Counted from the first letter of the stretch, positions 36,695 to 45,289 are shown. The stretch: DNA of 47,439 nt from an uncultured Clostridia bacterium (GCA_934167165.1 CAKPKG010000007.1:1-47439); one strand, 5' to 3'. The notes: generated by a model not told the origin, from the letters alone. A program made the numbers and translations.

Positions 36695-37234
36695 ATGGAA
36701 ACTTTTGCAGATTATATACTAGCAGAAAAAGATTATGGAAGAAAAATAGAAATAATGCATTATTTAAAAAAGAAAACAAACATATTTTTTGATAATTCTG
36801 TAATATTTAAATCCTTAATTGTAAAATTATTTATAGAATCTATGGATATAGATATAGATGAAAATAAAGTAGTTACAGCAATGCTTCTTTGCGGATGCAA
36901 AAAAGTAAATAATGCACAGGATTTAGAAAGAATAAAAAGTTATGCAAAAGATGGCGCAGATTTTTTATCAAAACTAGGATTTTCAAAGGATTTTTGTACA
37001 ATTTGTGAGCAACAAAATAGGTATAGTAATAGTTTACCAAGGAAAAAAGAAAGCGATATAATTGAGTTGGCAGATAGCTTTGGAGGAATGCTTTTAGATA
37101 GACCAGAAAGGGTTGCTTTTCCAATTGAAGAAGCACTTATATTATTGGAAAGTAGAAATTTAAAAAATTGTAATAACGTATATTTAAATGACTTTAAACA
37201 ATTTATAAATATAGCAAAGGAGATAAACGCATGA
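36695..37234 (+). CDS. Uncharacterised protein, possibly a degenerate HD-domain protein
   Basis: 179 residues, all helical in pattern. The order of segments (VVTAMLLCGCKK, YAKDGADFLSKLGF, ESDIIELADSFGGMLLDRPER, FPIEEALILLES) resembles HD-type phosphohydrolases. The HD pair itself is not preserved, so catalysis is doubtful. GGAGG lies 8 bases before the ATG at 36695, better than the GTG at 36680. The stop overlaps the start of the next small gene (ATGA). Confidence 0.6.
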   Translation: METFADYILAEKDYGRKIEIMHYLKKKTNIFFDNSVIFKSLIVKLFIESMDIDIDENKVVTAMLLCGCKKVNNAQDLERIKSYAKDGADFLSKLGFSKDFCTICEQQNRYSNSLPRKKESDIIELADSFGGMLLDRPERVAFPIEEALILLESRNLKNCNNVYLNDFKQFINIAKEINA

Positions 37235-37410
37235 TTGATTTTAATAAATTTAGCATTCTTTCTGTTATGGGTAAAAAAGCAGGTAACTTATCAGACCAGG
37301 AATATACGAGAACAGTGCTAGCTAACTGTGATAAATATTTAGAAGAAATCAGAGAAGAAATTGAAAAAAATAGAAATAATGGTACAGAAGAAAAAGAAAT
37401 GTACCTATAA
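37231..37410 (+). CDS. Small protein (59 residues) translationally coupled to the upstream gene
   Basis: MIDFNKFSILSVMGKKAGNL begins a soluble protein with a charged C-terminal helix (CDKYLEEIREEIEKNRNN). AAAGGAGAT lies 8 bases before the ATG, which overlaps the preceding stop as ATGA. Unknown function. A partner of the upstream protein is likely given the coupling. A hairpin (37424-37444) follows. Confidence 0.65.
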   Translation: MIDFNKFSILSVMGKKAGNLSDQEYTRTVLANCDKYLEEIREEIEKNRNNGTEEKEMYL

Positions 37411-37421
37411 AAATAATATTA

Positions 37422-37447
37422 ATTAGGTTGCATTTTGCAACCTAAAA
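37422..37447 (+). terminator. Hairpin, probable weak terminator
   Basis: TAGGTTGCA and TGCAACCTA form a 9-bp perfect stem with loop TTT and an AAATTTG tail rather than a full T run. Confidence 0.55.
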
Positions 37448-37470
37448 TTTGTATATAGGAGAAGATAAAA

Positions 37471-38664
37471 ATGTATGAAGTTTTTGCAGATTTACATGTA
37501 CACATAGGAAGAAGTGAAAGTAATAAGCCAATAAAAATAACGGCAGCAAGAAGCCTTAATTTTGCAAACATTGCAAAAGAGTGCAGAGAAAGAAAAGGAA
37601 TAGATATAGTAGGAATTATAGATTGTGCATCACCATATGTAATAGAAGATATAGAAAACTTTTTAAAAACTGGTGAAGCATATGAAATAAAAGATGGTGG
37701 GATAATATACAAAGATAAAGTATGTATAATTTTAGGAAGTGAAATAGAAACTTCAGAAAAAGGATTAAATGGACATTGTGGAAGCGCACATAATTTATGC
37801 TATTTTCCACATTTAGAAGATATAAAAGGTTTTTCAAAAGAAATGAGTACACATATAAAAAATATTACATTAAGTTCGCAAAGAGCAGATATTTCTGCAT
37901 ATGAGTTAATTGATATAGTAGAAAAATATAATGGAATACTAGTACCAGCACATTGTTTTACACCACATAAAAGCTTTTACGGAAATTGCACAGATAGATT
38001 AGAGAAAATTTTTAAAGAAAAATATTCTAAAATACCAGCCATAGAATTAGGTTTAAGCTCTGATACATTTTTAGCAGATACTATTTCGGAATTAGAATCA
38101 AAAACGTTTGTAACTAATTCTGACGCGCATTCGCTACCAAAAATTGCAAGAGAATATAATAAAATGTTAGTAGGAGATATAAGCTTTAAAGAATTATTAA
38201 AAGCCTTAAAGAATGAGGATGGAAGAAAGATACTAACTAATTATGGATTAGATCCAAAACTTGGCAAGTATCATAGAACATATTGTGAAGTTTGTGGTAA
38301 GAATATACCAGGAGATGCACCTGTAACAGTATGTGATACATGTGATAGCAGAAATATAACAATGGGAGTGTATGACAGAATAGAAATAATAAAAGATAAA
38401 AAAGAAACAAAAAGCCCAGAAAATAGGCCAGAATATGTATATCAAATACCGCTTACATTTATTCCGGGACTAGGCAATAAAACAATAGACAAATTGCTAG
38501 ATAACTTTGGAACAGAAATGAATATATTGCATAAATTAAGCAAAGATGATTTAGAAGCAGTGGTAGGAGAAAAAATAGCAAGGAATATAGTTTTTGCAAG
38601 AGAAGGAAAAATGACAATCCAAGCAGGAGGAGGTGGAGTTTACGGACAAGTTAAAGCTTGTTAA
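37471..38664 (+). CDS. Endonuclease Q-like PHP-domain protein
   Basis: EndoQ enzymes nick DNA 5' of deaminated bases (uracil, hypoxanthine, xanthine). The PHP domain has ADLHVHIGRSES, LGSEIETSE, PAHCFTPHKSFYG, IELGLSSDT and VTNSDAHSL. A four-cysteine zinc module (CEVCGKNIPGD, VCDTCDSR) lies near residue 272, and a helix-hairpin-helix (LTFIPGLGNKTIDKLL) near 330. 397 residues. EndoQ is known from Thermococcales and some Bacillus relatives. This copy has all the expected modules. Confidence 0.85.
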   Translation: MYEVFADLHVHIGRSESNKPIKITAARSLNFANIAKECRERKGIDIVGIIDCASPYVIEDIENFLKTGEAYEIKDGGIIYKDKVCIILGSEIETSEKGLNGHCGSAHNLCYFPHLEDIKGFSKEMSTHIKNITLSSQRADISAYELIDIVEKYNGILVPAHCFTPHKSFYGNCTDRLEKIFKEKYSKIPAIELGLSSDTFLADTISELESKTFVTNSDAHSLPKIAREYNKMLVGDISFKELLKALKNEDGRKILTNYGLDPKLGKYHRTYCEVCGKNIPGDAPVTVCDTCDSRNITMGVYDRIEIIKDKKETKSPENRPEYVYQIPLTFIPGLGNKTIDKLLDNFGTEMNILHKLSKDDLEAVVGEKIARNIVFAREGKMTIQAGGGGVYGQVKAC

Positions 38665-38707
38665 AATTAATAGAAAATTACTAAAAATATAAAGGGGGAA
38701 TGTATAA

Positions 38708-39875
38708 ATGAAAAAAGAAGTAAGTAATAAAAAAGCAATAATTGCAATAATTGTAGTAATTGCGTTATTGGCTATTTTAGTTATATTATATGTTAATTTA
38801 TTTAAAAACAATAATAATAAGAGACCTTTAACTCCAATAGAAAATGTAAATAAAAATTCTGAAGAGAAAAAGTATTCAGAAAATATAAAAACAGTAGCAA
38901 CATTAGAAGATGAGATAACAACAAACAGTGTATGGTGCGGAACATTCCAATTAGTCTGGAATGATATGGTTAATAATGTAGTAAAACAAGATGTTGTGTT
39001 TACACCACAAGAAAAAATAGTAGAAAACTTAAACAAACAAACTTTTAAAGAAGACCAACTTTCCGAAAAAGATTATTATAAAGTATATGATTTATTGACC
39101 TTAGATTTAAAAGAAAAAATAGAAAAAGGAATAAAAAAGAAATTTAATGAAAAAAGTGATATATTAGATAGCATCAATTGGTCAGGAGCTCCTAAAGATG
39201 CTTCTCGGATATTCAGAAGATTATAAAAAATATCTATTTTATGTAATGCTAAAAAAAGAGTTTAATTTTAAAAATAAATTTGATGAATTGGATAATGGAA
39301 CATTTGGAACAAAGTATAAAGATATAAAGTATTTTGGGATAAATGCAGAATCAGATTCAAAATTATATAATCAAGTAGATATATTATATTATAATTCTGA
39401 AAGTGATTTTGCAGTTATATTAAATACAAAAGAAGGAGAACAAATAATATTATCTAGAGGAGCAGAAGGAGGAAACTTCGCAACAATATATAACAATATA
39501 ATAGAAAAATCAAAAGCATATACAGGAAATAAAGAATTTACAGAAAATGACTTTTTAAAAGTTCCAAACATAAAATTTAATACTAAAAAAGAATTTAATG
39601 AACTATGTGATAAAGAATTTTTGGCTAAAGATGGAGATAAATGTAAAATAGAACAAGCAATTCAAACAATAGAGTTGGAAATGGATAAGTCTGGGGGAAA
39701 AATAAAAAGCGAAGCGGCGATAATAACGGAGAATTTTTCTCTAGCTCTACCTACTGAAAAAGTTGAAAAAAGATATTTTTATTTAAATGATGAATTTACA
39801 ATGTTTTTAAAAGAAAACGGCAAAGATATGCCATATTTTGCAGCAAATATAGAAGACATAACACTATTTCAATAA
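38708..39875 (+). CDS. Membrane-anchored protein of unknown function, complete only with a +1 shift at 39206
   Basis: One N-terminal membrane helix (residues about 9-32) and a large extracytoplasmic part with TNSVWCGTFQLVWND near residue 75 and a C-terminal RYFYLNDEFTMFLKENGKD. Frame 0 meets CGG at 39206-39208 and stops at 39224-39226. Skipping the C gives GGA and an uninterrupted frame to 39875, about 388 residues. The second part has no ribosome binding site of its own, so the two halves are one gene. Family unknown to me. The last 30 residues are loosely serpin-like, which I would not rely on. Confidence 0.7.
39206..39209 (+). other. Candidate +1 recoding site CGGA in the membrane-anchored protein gene
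   Basis: CGG in frame 0 after codon TCT, followed by A. The +1 frame begins GGA TAT TCA (GYS) and stays open for 222 codons. Confidence 0.55.
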
Positions 39876-39887
39876 ATTGGATTTTTG

Positions 39888-39990
39888 CGAAGTGTGAAGT
39901 GTGAAGTGTGAGATGAGAAGTGTGAAGAATAGGGAAAGGCCTGCGAAGACTTGACCCTACAAATCACACATCCCACTTCTCACCTCAATT
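39888..39990. repeat. Intergenic GAAGTGTG repeat with an inverted counterpart
   Basis: GAAGTGTG is repeated in tandem from about 39890 (GTGTGAAGTGTGAAGTGTG), then GAGATGAGAAGTGTGAAG. After a more GC-rich centre (about 39930-39960), TCACACATCCCACTTCTCACCTC is nearly its reverse complement. The element could fold into a long hairpin. It stands out from the AT-rich flanks and encodes nothing obvious. Confidence 0.7.
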
Positions 39991-40080
39991 AAACAAATAT
40001 TTTACTTTACAAGAACATATATTGTTCTTTTTTTTATTCTTCCGAATACACATTATGTATAAGAAAATCGGAGGTAAATA

Positions 40081-40737
40081 ATGAACAGAAGAAGATATAG
40101 ATTTAAAAGTAACAATTCAAAGATAAAAGAAATAGTTTTTTCTCATATAGAGAATAATTTAAGGGAATATATAGTTTTTACAGTAATATTTCTAATTGGT
40201 ATTGTAATAGGTGTTATTTTTATAAATAATGTCTCTGAAAATCAAGGATTAGAAATAACCAATTATATAACTTCATTTGTATCTTCTTTAAAAGAGAATA
40301 ATGAAATAAATGATTTTGTGTTACTTAAAGATTCAATAAAGAAAAATGTTGTACTAGCTACTATATTGTGGTTTATGGGTTCAACTGTTATAGGAATATC
40401 AATTGTATATTTAATAGTTGCTTTTAGAGGTTTTTGTTTGGGATATACCATTTCTTCTATGATAGCAACATTTGGATTATGGAAGGGAATATTGTTTATT
40501 CTATCAACTATTTTTCTTCAATACATAATATTCATTCCATGTATTATAGCACTTTCGGTAAGTGGAATGAGATTACATAATTCAATTATGAAAGATAGAA
40601 GAAAAGAAAATATAAAATTAGAAGTGCTAAGGCATACTGTGTTTTGCGCATTTATACTAGTTTTTATGATAATATCTTCATTTATAGAGGTTTTTGTGTC
40701 CAAAAATATATTAATTAATATTGTAAAATATTTATAA
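40081..40737 (+). CDS. spoIIM: Stage II sporulation protein M
   Basis: Part of the SpoIIDMP complex that drives membrane migration during engulfment of the forespore. 218 residues with five to six hydrophobic helices. The segments FLIGIVIGVIFINN, FRGFCLGYTISSMIATFG and a C-terminal helix fit the family. TCGGAGG precedes the ATG. Neighbouring xerD downstream is the usual gene order in Clostridia. Confidence 0.88.
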   Translation: MNRRRYRFKSNNSKIKEIVFSHIENNLREYIVFTVIFLIGIVIGVIFINNVSENQGLEITNYITSFVSSLKENNEINDFVLLKDSIKKNVVLATILWFMGSTVIGISIVYLIVAFRGFCLGYTISSMIATFGLWKGILFILSTIFLQYIIFIPCIIALSVSGMRLHNSIMKDRRKENIKLEVLRHTVFCAFILVFMIISSFIEVFVSKNILINIVKYL

Positions 40738-40836
40738 AATCTATTTACTTTTTTTCATTAATTTGATATAAATATATACATAATAAATATTCATAAAAAA
40801 TAATATAATAATAGATTAATAAAAAGGAGCTAGATT

Positions 40837-41718
40837 ATGGAGAAACAAATTGAAAGTTTTTTAGAATTTATAAAAGATGACAAAAAATTGTCAGAAAATA
40901 CATTACAATCATATAGAAGAGATATTTTACAATATGAAAAATATGTTGAAGAAAATAATATAAACTACGCAAAAGTTAAACAAGATGATATAAAAGATTA
41001 TTTAAACTATTTACATGATATGAACAAAAAATCTTCTACAATATCAAGAAATTTAGCTTCAATAAGATTGTTTTACCAATATTCTTTAAAGAATAAAAAG
41101 GTTAAAAATGACCCAACAGAAGGTATACAATCTCCTAAAATAGAAAAAAGAGTACCAAGCATTTTAACTTCACAAGAAGTATCTTTATTACTAGATCAAC
41201 CAAAAAATGTTGATTTAAAAGGAATTAGAGACAAAGCAATGCTAGAGTTTGCGTATGCTACAGGAATGAGAGTTACAGAAATAATATCTCTAAATGTAGA
41301 AGATGTTAATCTAGTAAATGGTTATGTAACATGCAAAAATGGAAACAAACAAAGAAATATTCCATTAGGTTCTTTATCATTAAAAGCTCTAAAAGAATAT
41401 ATGGAAAGCTCAAGACCAATAATGATAAAATCTGATGATGAAAAGGCTTTATTTGTTAATGTTAATGGTAAAAGATTAACAAGACAAGGTTTTTGGAAAA
41501 TAGTAAAATTCTATAAAGAACAAGCTCACATAACAAAAGATATTACACCACATGTTTTAAGACATTCTTTTGCAACACATCTTTTACAAAATGGAGCAGA
41601 TTTAAAAGCTATTCAAACAATGCTTGGACATTCGGATATATCATCTACACAAGTATATATGCAATTCCAAGATGAAAGCTTAAAAAATGTGTATAAACAC
41701 GCTCATCCAAGAGCATAA
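40837..41718 (+). CDS. xerD: Site-specific tyrosine recombinase XerD
   Basis: Resolves chromosome dimers at dif with a XerC partner. The N-terminal SAM-like core-binding domain has LSENTLQSYRRDI. The catalytic domain has ATGMRVTEI (Arg), HVLRHSFATHLLQNGADL (His-x2-Arg) and LGHSDISSTQVYM (His and nucleophile Tyr). 293 residues, typical. AAAAGGAG precedes the ATG. It directly follows spoIIM. Confidence 0.94.
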   Translation: MEKQIESFLEFIKDDKKLSENTLQSYRRDILQYEKYVEENNINYAKVKQDDIKDYLNYLHDMNKKSSTISRNLASIRLFYQYSLKNKKVKNDPTEGIQSPKIEKRVPSILTSQEVSLLLDQPKNVDLKGIRDKAMLEFAYATGMRVTEIISLNVEDVNLVNGYVTCKNGNKQRNIPLGSLSLKALKEYMESSRPIMIKSDDEKALFVNVNGKRLTRQGFWKIVKFYKEQAHITKDITPHVLRHSFATHLLQNGADLKAIQTMLGHSDISSTQVYMQFQDESLKNVYKHAHPRA

Positions 41719-41728
41719 AATTAAAATA

Positions 41729-41765
41729 TTAGAGATTAAGTATTGAACTTAGTCTCTTTTTATTA
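41729..41765 (+). terminator. Terminator after xerD
   Basis: AGAGATTAAGT pairs with ACTTAGTCTCT (one mismatch) around ATTGA, then TTTTTATT. Confidence 0.85.
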
Positions 41766-41814
41766 TATAATATTGAGAATTTAAATATTAATTAGAATTG
41801 GAGGAGGAAAAAAT

Positions 41815-43329
41815 ATGGCAAAAATATTACCAGACATATCAAGAACTTTTAATGAATTTTTATTATTACCAAATTTAACAGATGAGAGATGTATACCAGC
41901 AAATGTATCTTTACGTACACCTCTTGTAAAATTTAAAAAAGGAGAGCAAGCTAAATTCTATGCAAACGTACCTATGGTTTCTGCAATAATGCAATCAGTA
42001 TCAGGAGAAAAAATGGGTATTGCACTAGCACGTGAAGGAGGACTTGCTTTTATATATGGTTCTCAATCAATAGAATCACAAGCAAAAATGGTTTATCATG
42101 TAAAAAAACATAAAGCAGGTTTTGTAATTAGTGATTCAAACGTAAAATCAGGAACTACTTTAAAAGAAGTTTTAGAATTAGTTGAAAAAACTGGACATTC
42201 AACTGTTATTATAACAGATGATGGAACAGCCTCTGGAAAATTCCTAGGAATTGTAACAAATAAAGATTATAGATTATCAAGAGATAATCAAAATGAACCA
42301 ATAGACAATTTTATGACAAAAAAAGAAGATGTTATATGGGCTAAAAAAGGAATAACATTATCAGAAGCAAACGATATAATATGGGATAAAAAAATAAATT
42401 GTTTACCAATACTAACAGAAGAAGGAAATCTAAAATATTTAGTATTTAGAAAAGATTATGAAGACAGAAAAAATAATCCAAACTCTTTATTAGATGAAAA
42501 TAAAAGATACATTGTTGGAGCAGGTATAAATACTAGAGATTATGAAGAAAGAATACCTGCACTAGTAGAAGCTGGTGTTGATATAATTTGTATGGATTCT
42601 TCGGACGGATATTCAGTATGGCAAAAAAACACAATAGATTTTGTAAGAGAAAAATATGGAGATAACCTAAAAATAGGTGCAGGAAATGTTGTAGATAGAG
42701 AAGGATTTAGATATTTGGCAGATGCCGGTGCTGATTTTATAAAAGTTGGAGTAGGTGGAGGATCAATTTGTATAACTCGTGAAACAAAAGGAATTGGTCG
42801 TGGACAAGCAAGTGCCTTAATGGAAGTTGTAGATGAAAGAAACAAATATTTTGAAGAAACAGGTGTATATATTCCAGTATGTTCAGATGGTGGAATAGTA
42901 TATGACCATCATATAACTCTTGCTTTAGCAATGGGAGCAGATTATGTAATGATGGGAAGATATTTCGCAAGATTTGATGAAAGCCCAACAAGAGTTGTAA
43001 AAGTAGGAAACAACTATGTTAAAGAGTATTGGGGAGAAGGTTCAAACAGAGCAAGAAATTGGCAAAGATATGACTTAGGAGGAGAAGCCAAAAATAAACT
43101 TGCTTTTGAAGAAGGTGTTGATTCATATATACCTTATGCAGGTTCTTTAAAAGATAATCTAGAAATAACAGTTGCAAAAATAAAATCAACAATGTGTAAC
43201 TGCGGAGCAACAACAATTCCAGAATTGCATGAAAATGCAAGACTAACAATGGTTTCAGAAGTAAGTATTTCAGAAGGTGGAGCACATGATGTAACACTAA
43301 AAGAAATAGATCATTCTTATAAATCATAA
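41815..43329 (+). CDS. guaB: IMP dehydrogenase
   Basis: Oxidises IMP to XMP with NAD, the committed step to GMP. The barrel is split by a CBS pair (residues about 105-225, FVISDSNVKSGTTLKEVLEL and KKINCLPILTEEGNLKYLV). The catalytic cysteine lies in VGVGGGSICITRETKG near residue 325. The flap follows (SNRARNWQRYDLGG). 504 residues. The active-site loop is GGGSICIT rather than the common GPGSICTT. Convergent with guaA, the next enzyme of the pathway. Confidence 0.95.
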   Translation: MAKILPDISRTFNEFLLLPNLTDERCIPANVSLRTPLVKFKKGEQAKFYANVPMVSAIMQSVSGEKMGIALAREGGLAFIYGSQSIESQAKMVYHVKKHKAGFVISDSNVKSGTTLKEVLELVEKTGHSTVIITDDGTASGKFLGIVTNKDYRLSRDNQNEPIDNFMTKKEDVIWAKKGITLSEANDIIWDKKINCLPILTEEGNLKYLVFRKDYEDRKNNPNSLLDENKRYIVGAGINTRDYEERIPALVEAGVDIICMDSSDGYSVWQKNTIDFVREKYGDNLKIGAGNVVDREGFRYLADAGADFIKVGVGGGSICITRETKGIGRGQASALMEVVDERNKYFEETGVYIPVCSDGGIVYDHHITLALAMGADYVMMGRYFARFDESPTRVVKVGNNYVKEYWGEGSNRARNWQRYDLGGEAKNKLAFEEGVDSYIPYAGSLKDNLEITVAKIKSTMCNCGATTIPELHENARLTMVSEVSISEGGAHDVTLKEIDHSYKS

Positions 43330-43344
43330 TATTAAAAATATTAA

Positions 43345-43387
43345 AAAAACAAGCAAGAAGCTTTTATAACTTCTTGCTTGTTTTTTA
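43345..43387. terminator. Bidirectional terminator between guaB and guaA
   Basis: AAACAAGCAAGAAG pairs perfectly with CTTCTTGCTTGTTT, flanked by A and T runs. It ends both convergent transcripts. Confidence 0.93.
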
Positions 43388-44923
43388 TTCCCATTCAATT
43401 GTTGCAGGTGGTTTAGATGTTATATCATATACAACTCTGTTTATATGTTTTACTTCATTTACAATTCTAGAAGATACTTTTTCTAATACATCATATGGAA
43501 TTCTACTCCATGTAGCTGTCATAAAGTCTGTTGTGCAAACACTTCTTAAAGCTAGAGTATAATCATATGTCCTATAATCTCCCATAACTCCAACAGATTT
43601 TAAATTTGTTAAAACTGCAAAGTATTGGTTTAATTCTTTATCTAATCCGGCATTTGCAACTTCTTCTCTAAATATATAATCTGCATCTTTTAAGATTTCT
43701 AGTTTTTCCTTTGTTATGTCTCCAATAATTCTAATTGCAAGTCCAGGGCCAGGAAAAGGTTGTCTAAATACTAATTTTTCTGGTATTCCAAGCTCCAATC
43801 CAGTTTTTCTAACCTCATCCTTAAACAAGTCTCTTAATGGTTCTATAATTTCTTTAAAATCTACATAGTCTGGAAGTCCACCAACATTGTGGTGACTTTT
43901 TATAACAGCAGCTTTTCCTTTACCACTTTCTATAACATCAGGGTAGATAGTACCTTGAACTAAAAAGTCTACTTTGCCAATTTTCTTAGCTTCTTCTTCA
44001 AATACTCTTATAAATTCTTCACCTATTATTTTTCTTTTCTTTTCAGGTTCAGAAACTCCAGCAAGTTTAGATAAGAATCTTTCTTCAGCATTTACTCTAA
44101 TAAGATTTATATCAAATTGATTTCTAAATATTTGTTCAACTTCATCACCTTCATTTTTACGAAGTAGACCATGATCAACAAATATACATGTAAGTTGCTT
44201 TCCAATAGCTTTATGTAGTAAAACTGCTGCAACAGAAGAGTCAACTCCACCAGACAAAGCAAGTAATACTTTTTTATCTCCAATTTTTTCTCTTAAAGAT
44301 TTAATAGATTCTTCTACAAAAGAAGACATTACCCAATCTCCAGAGCATTTACAAATATTATATAAGAAATTTCTAATTATTTTTACACCATTTACAGTAT
44401 TATTTACTTCAGCATGAAATTGAATTCCATAAAAATTTAATTCTTTATTTTCAATTGCTGCAGTAGGGCAATTATCAGTAGTAGCAATAACTTTAAATCC
44501 TGTAGGTACTTCTTTTACTAAATCTGTATGACTCATTAAGCAAACATTTTTGCTGTCAAAACCTTCAAAAAGTGGGGAAGAGTTGTCCAAATTAACTTCA
44601 ATTTCTCCATATTCTTTTTTAGTTCCTCTTTCAACTTTTCCACCTAAACTATTGCTCATAAATTGCATTCCATAGCAAATTCCCAAAATTGGAATACCAA
44701 GATTAAATATTTCTTTATCACATGCAGGTGAGTCTTCTTCATAAACGCTAGCAGGACCACCAGTAAAGATTATACCTTTAGGGTTGATTTCCTTTATTTT
44801 TTCAATTGGAGTATCATAAGGTAATACTTCTGAATAAACATTACACTCTCTAACACGTCTTGCTATTAATTGATTAAATTGACTATAAAAGTCTAAAATA
44901 ACTATAGTTTCTTTGTTTTTCAT
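43385..44923 (-). CDS. guaA: GMP synthase (glutamine-hydrolysing)
   Basis: Converts XMP to GMP. The N-terminal class I amidotransferase has FTGGPASVYEEDSP and catalytic Cys in GICYGMQF, with GIQFHAEV. The ATP pyrophosphatase P-loop is ALSGGVDSSVAAVLL near residue 222. The C-terminal dimerisation domain has RQPFPGPGLAIRIIGD and ends ITSKPPATIEWE. 512 residues. AGGAGAT precedes the ATG. Confidence 0.97.
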   Translation of the reverse strand: MKNKETIVILDFYSQFNQLIARRVRECNVYSEVLPYDTPIEKIKEINPKGIIFTGGPASVYEEDSPACDKEIFNLGIPILGICYGMQFMSNSLGGKVERGTKKEYGEIEVNLDNSSPLFEGFDSKNVCLMSHTDLVKEVPTGFKVIATTDNCPTAAIENKELNFYGIQFHAEVNNTVNGVKIIRNFLYNICKCSGDWVMSSFVEESIKSLREKIGDKKVLLALSGGVDSSVAAVLLHKAIGKQLTCIFVDHGLLRKNEGDEVEQIFRNQFDINLIRVNAEERFLSKLAGVSEPEKKRKIIGEEFIRVFEEEAKKIGKVDFLVQGTIYPDVIESGKGKAAVIKSHHNVGGLPDYVDFKEIIEPLRDLFKDEVRKTGLELGIPEKLVFRQPFPGPGLAIRIIGDITKEKLEILKDADYIFREEVANAGLDKELNQYFAVLTNLKSVGVMGDYRTYDYTLALRSVCTTDFMTATWSRIPYDVLEKVSSRIVNEVKHINRVVYDITSKPPATIEWE

Positions 44924-45082
44924 AATAAATCTCCTTTTTTTATAAACATATTTTATATTTTATCACAAGGTCTAAATTAAAGCAATACAGATAAATTGGA
45001 ATTTTACCAAGTGCACGGAAGGATTTGAATTTTTATACAAATTATGTTATATTTATAGTATTACAATAAAGGAGGACTTAGT

Positions 45083-45214
45083 ATGAAAAAAATTTGCCCG
45101 TATTGCGGTACAAAAATGCGTTATGCGTTAAGGTACAGTCGTTCTTCCAAACGGTTAAAACTTATTTGCGTTTGCGACATGTGCTGCATTTGGTGTTATC
45201 CCAAAAAAATATAA
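45083..45214 (+). CDS. Tiny cysteine-rich protein (43 residues)
   Basis: The frame starts ATG at 45083 with AAAGGAGG 5 bases before, and reads MKKICPYCGTKMRYALRYSR, with later CVCDMCCIWCYPKKI. Seven cysteines, with CPYC plus CDMCC/CWC-type spacing, suggest a zinc ribbon or metal-binding peptide. It is basic in the middle. CGG at 45152-45154 (next base T) is read as Arg. A terminator at 45228 follows. Unknown function. Confidence 0.6.
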   Translation: MKKICPYCGTKMRYALRYSRSSKRLKLICVCDMCCIWCYPKKI

Positions 45215-45227
45215 TGTAGGGCGCAAG

Positions 45228-45257
45228 AAAGCTAGCAAAAATTTGCTGGCTTTTTTG
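45228..45257 (+). terminator. Terminator after the Cys-rich gene
   Basis: AGCTAGCAAA pairs with TTTGCTGGCT (one G:U) followed by TTTTTTG. Confidence 0.85.
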
Positions 45258-45289
45258 TATACTAGGAAATTTCTCATTTCCTAGTATAC
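45257..45289. repeat. Perfect 14-bp inverted repeat
   Basis: GTATACTAGGAAAT and ATTTCCTAGTATAC with a 5-base loop, without a T tail on either side. It lies immediately after a terminator in a gene-free stretch, so it may be an operator, an RNA element or a mobile-element scar. Confidence 0.7.

Noticed and set aside
1766..39209. CGG reassigned to another amino acid or to stop
   Set aside because: Substituting one residue for CGG does not restore the frame in any of the four broken genes, and four other CGG codons are read through normally, so only a +1 event fits.
1766..39209. Ordinary random assembly indels
   Set aside because: Random errors in AT-rich DNA concentrate in homopolymers. None of the four sites is a homopolymer, and all insert the same base in the same context. 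A motif-specific (for example methylation-linked) error remains possible and is listed as the test.
44924..45082. Purine or guanine riboswitch upstream of guaA or guaB
   Set aside because: No conserved purine-riboswitch core or loop pairing could be seen. The leaders are short and AT-rich.
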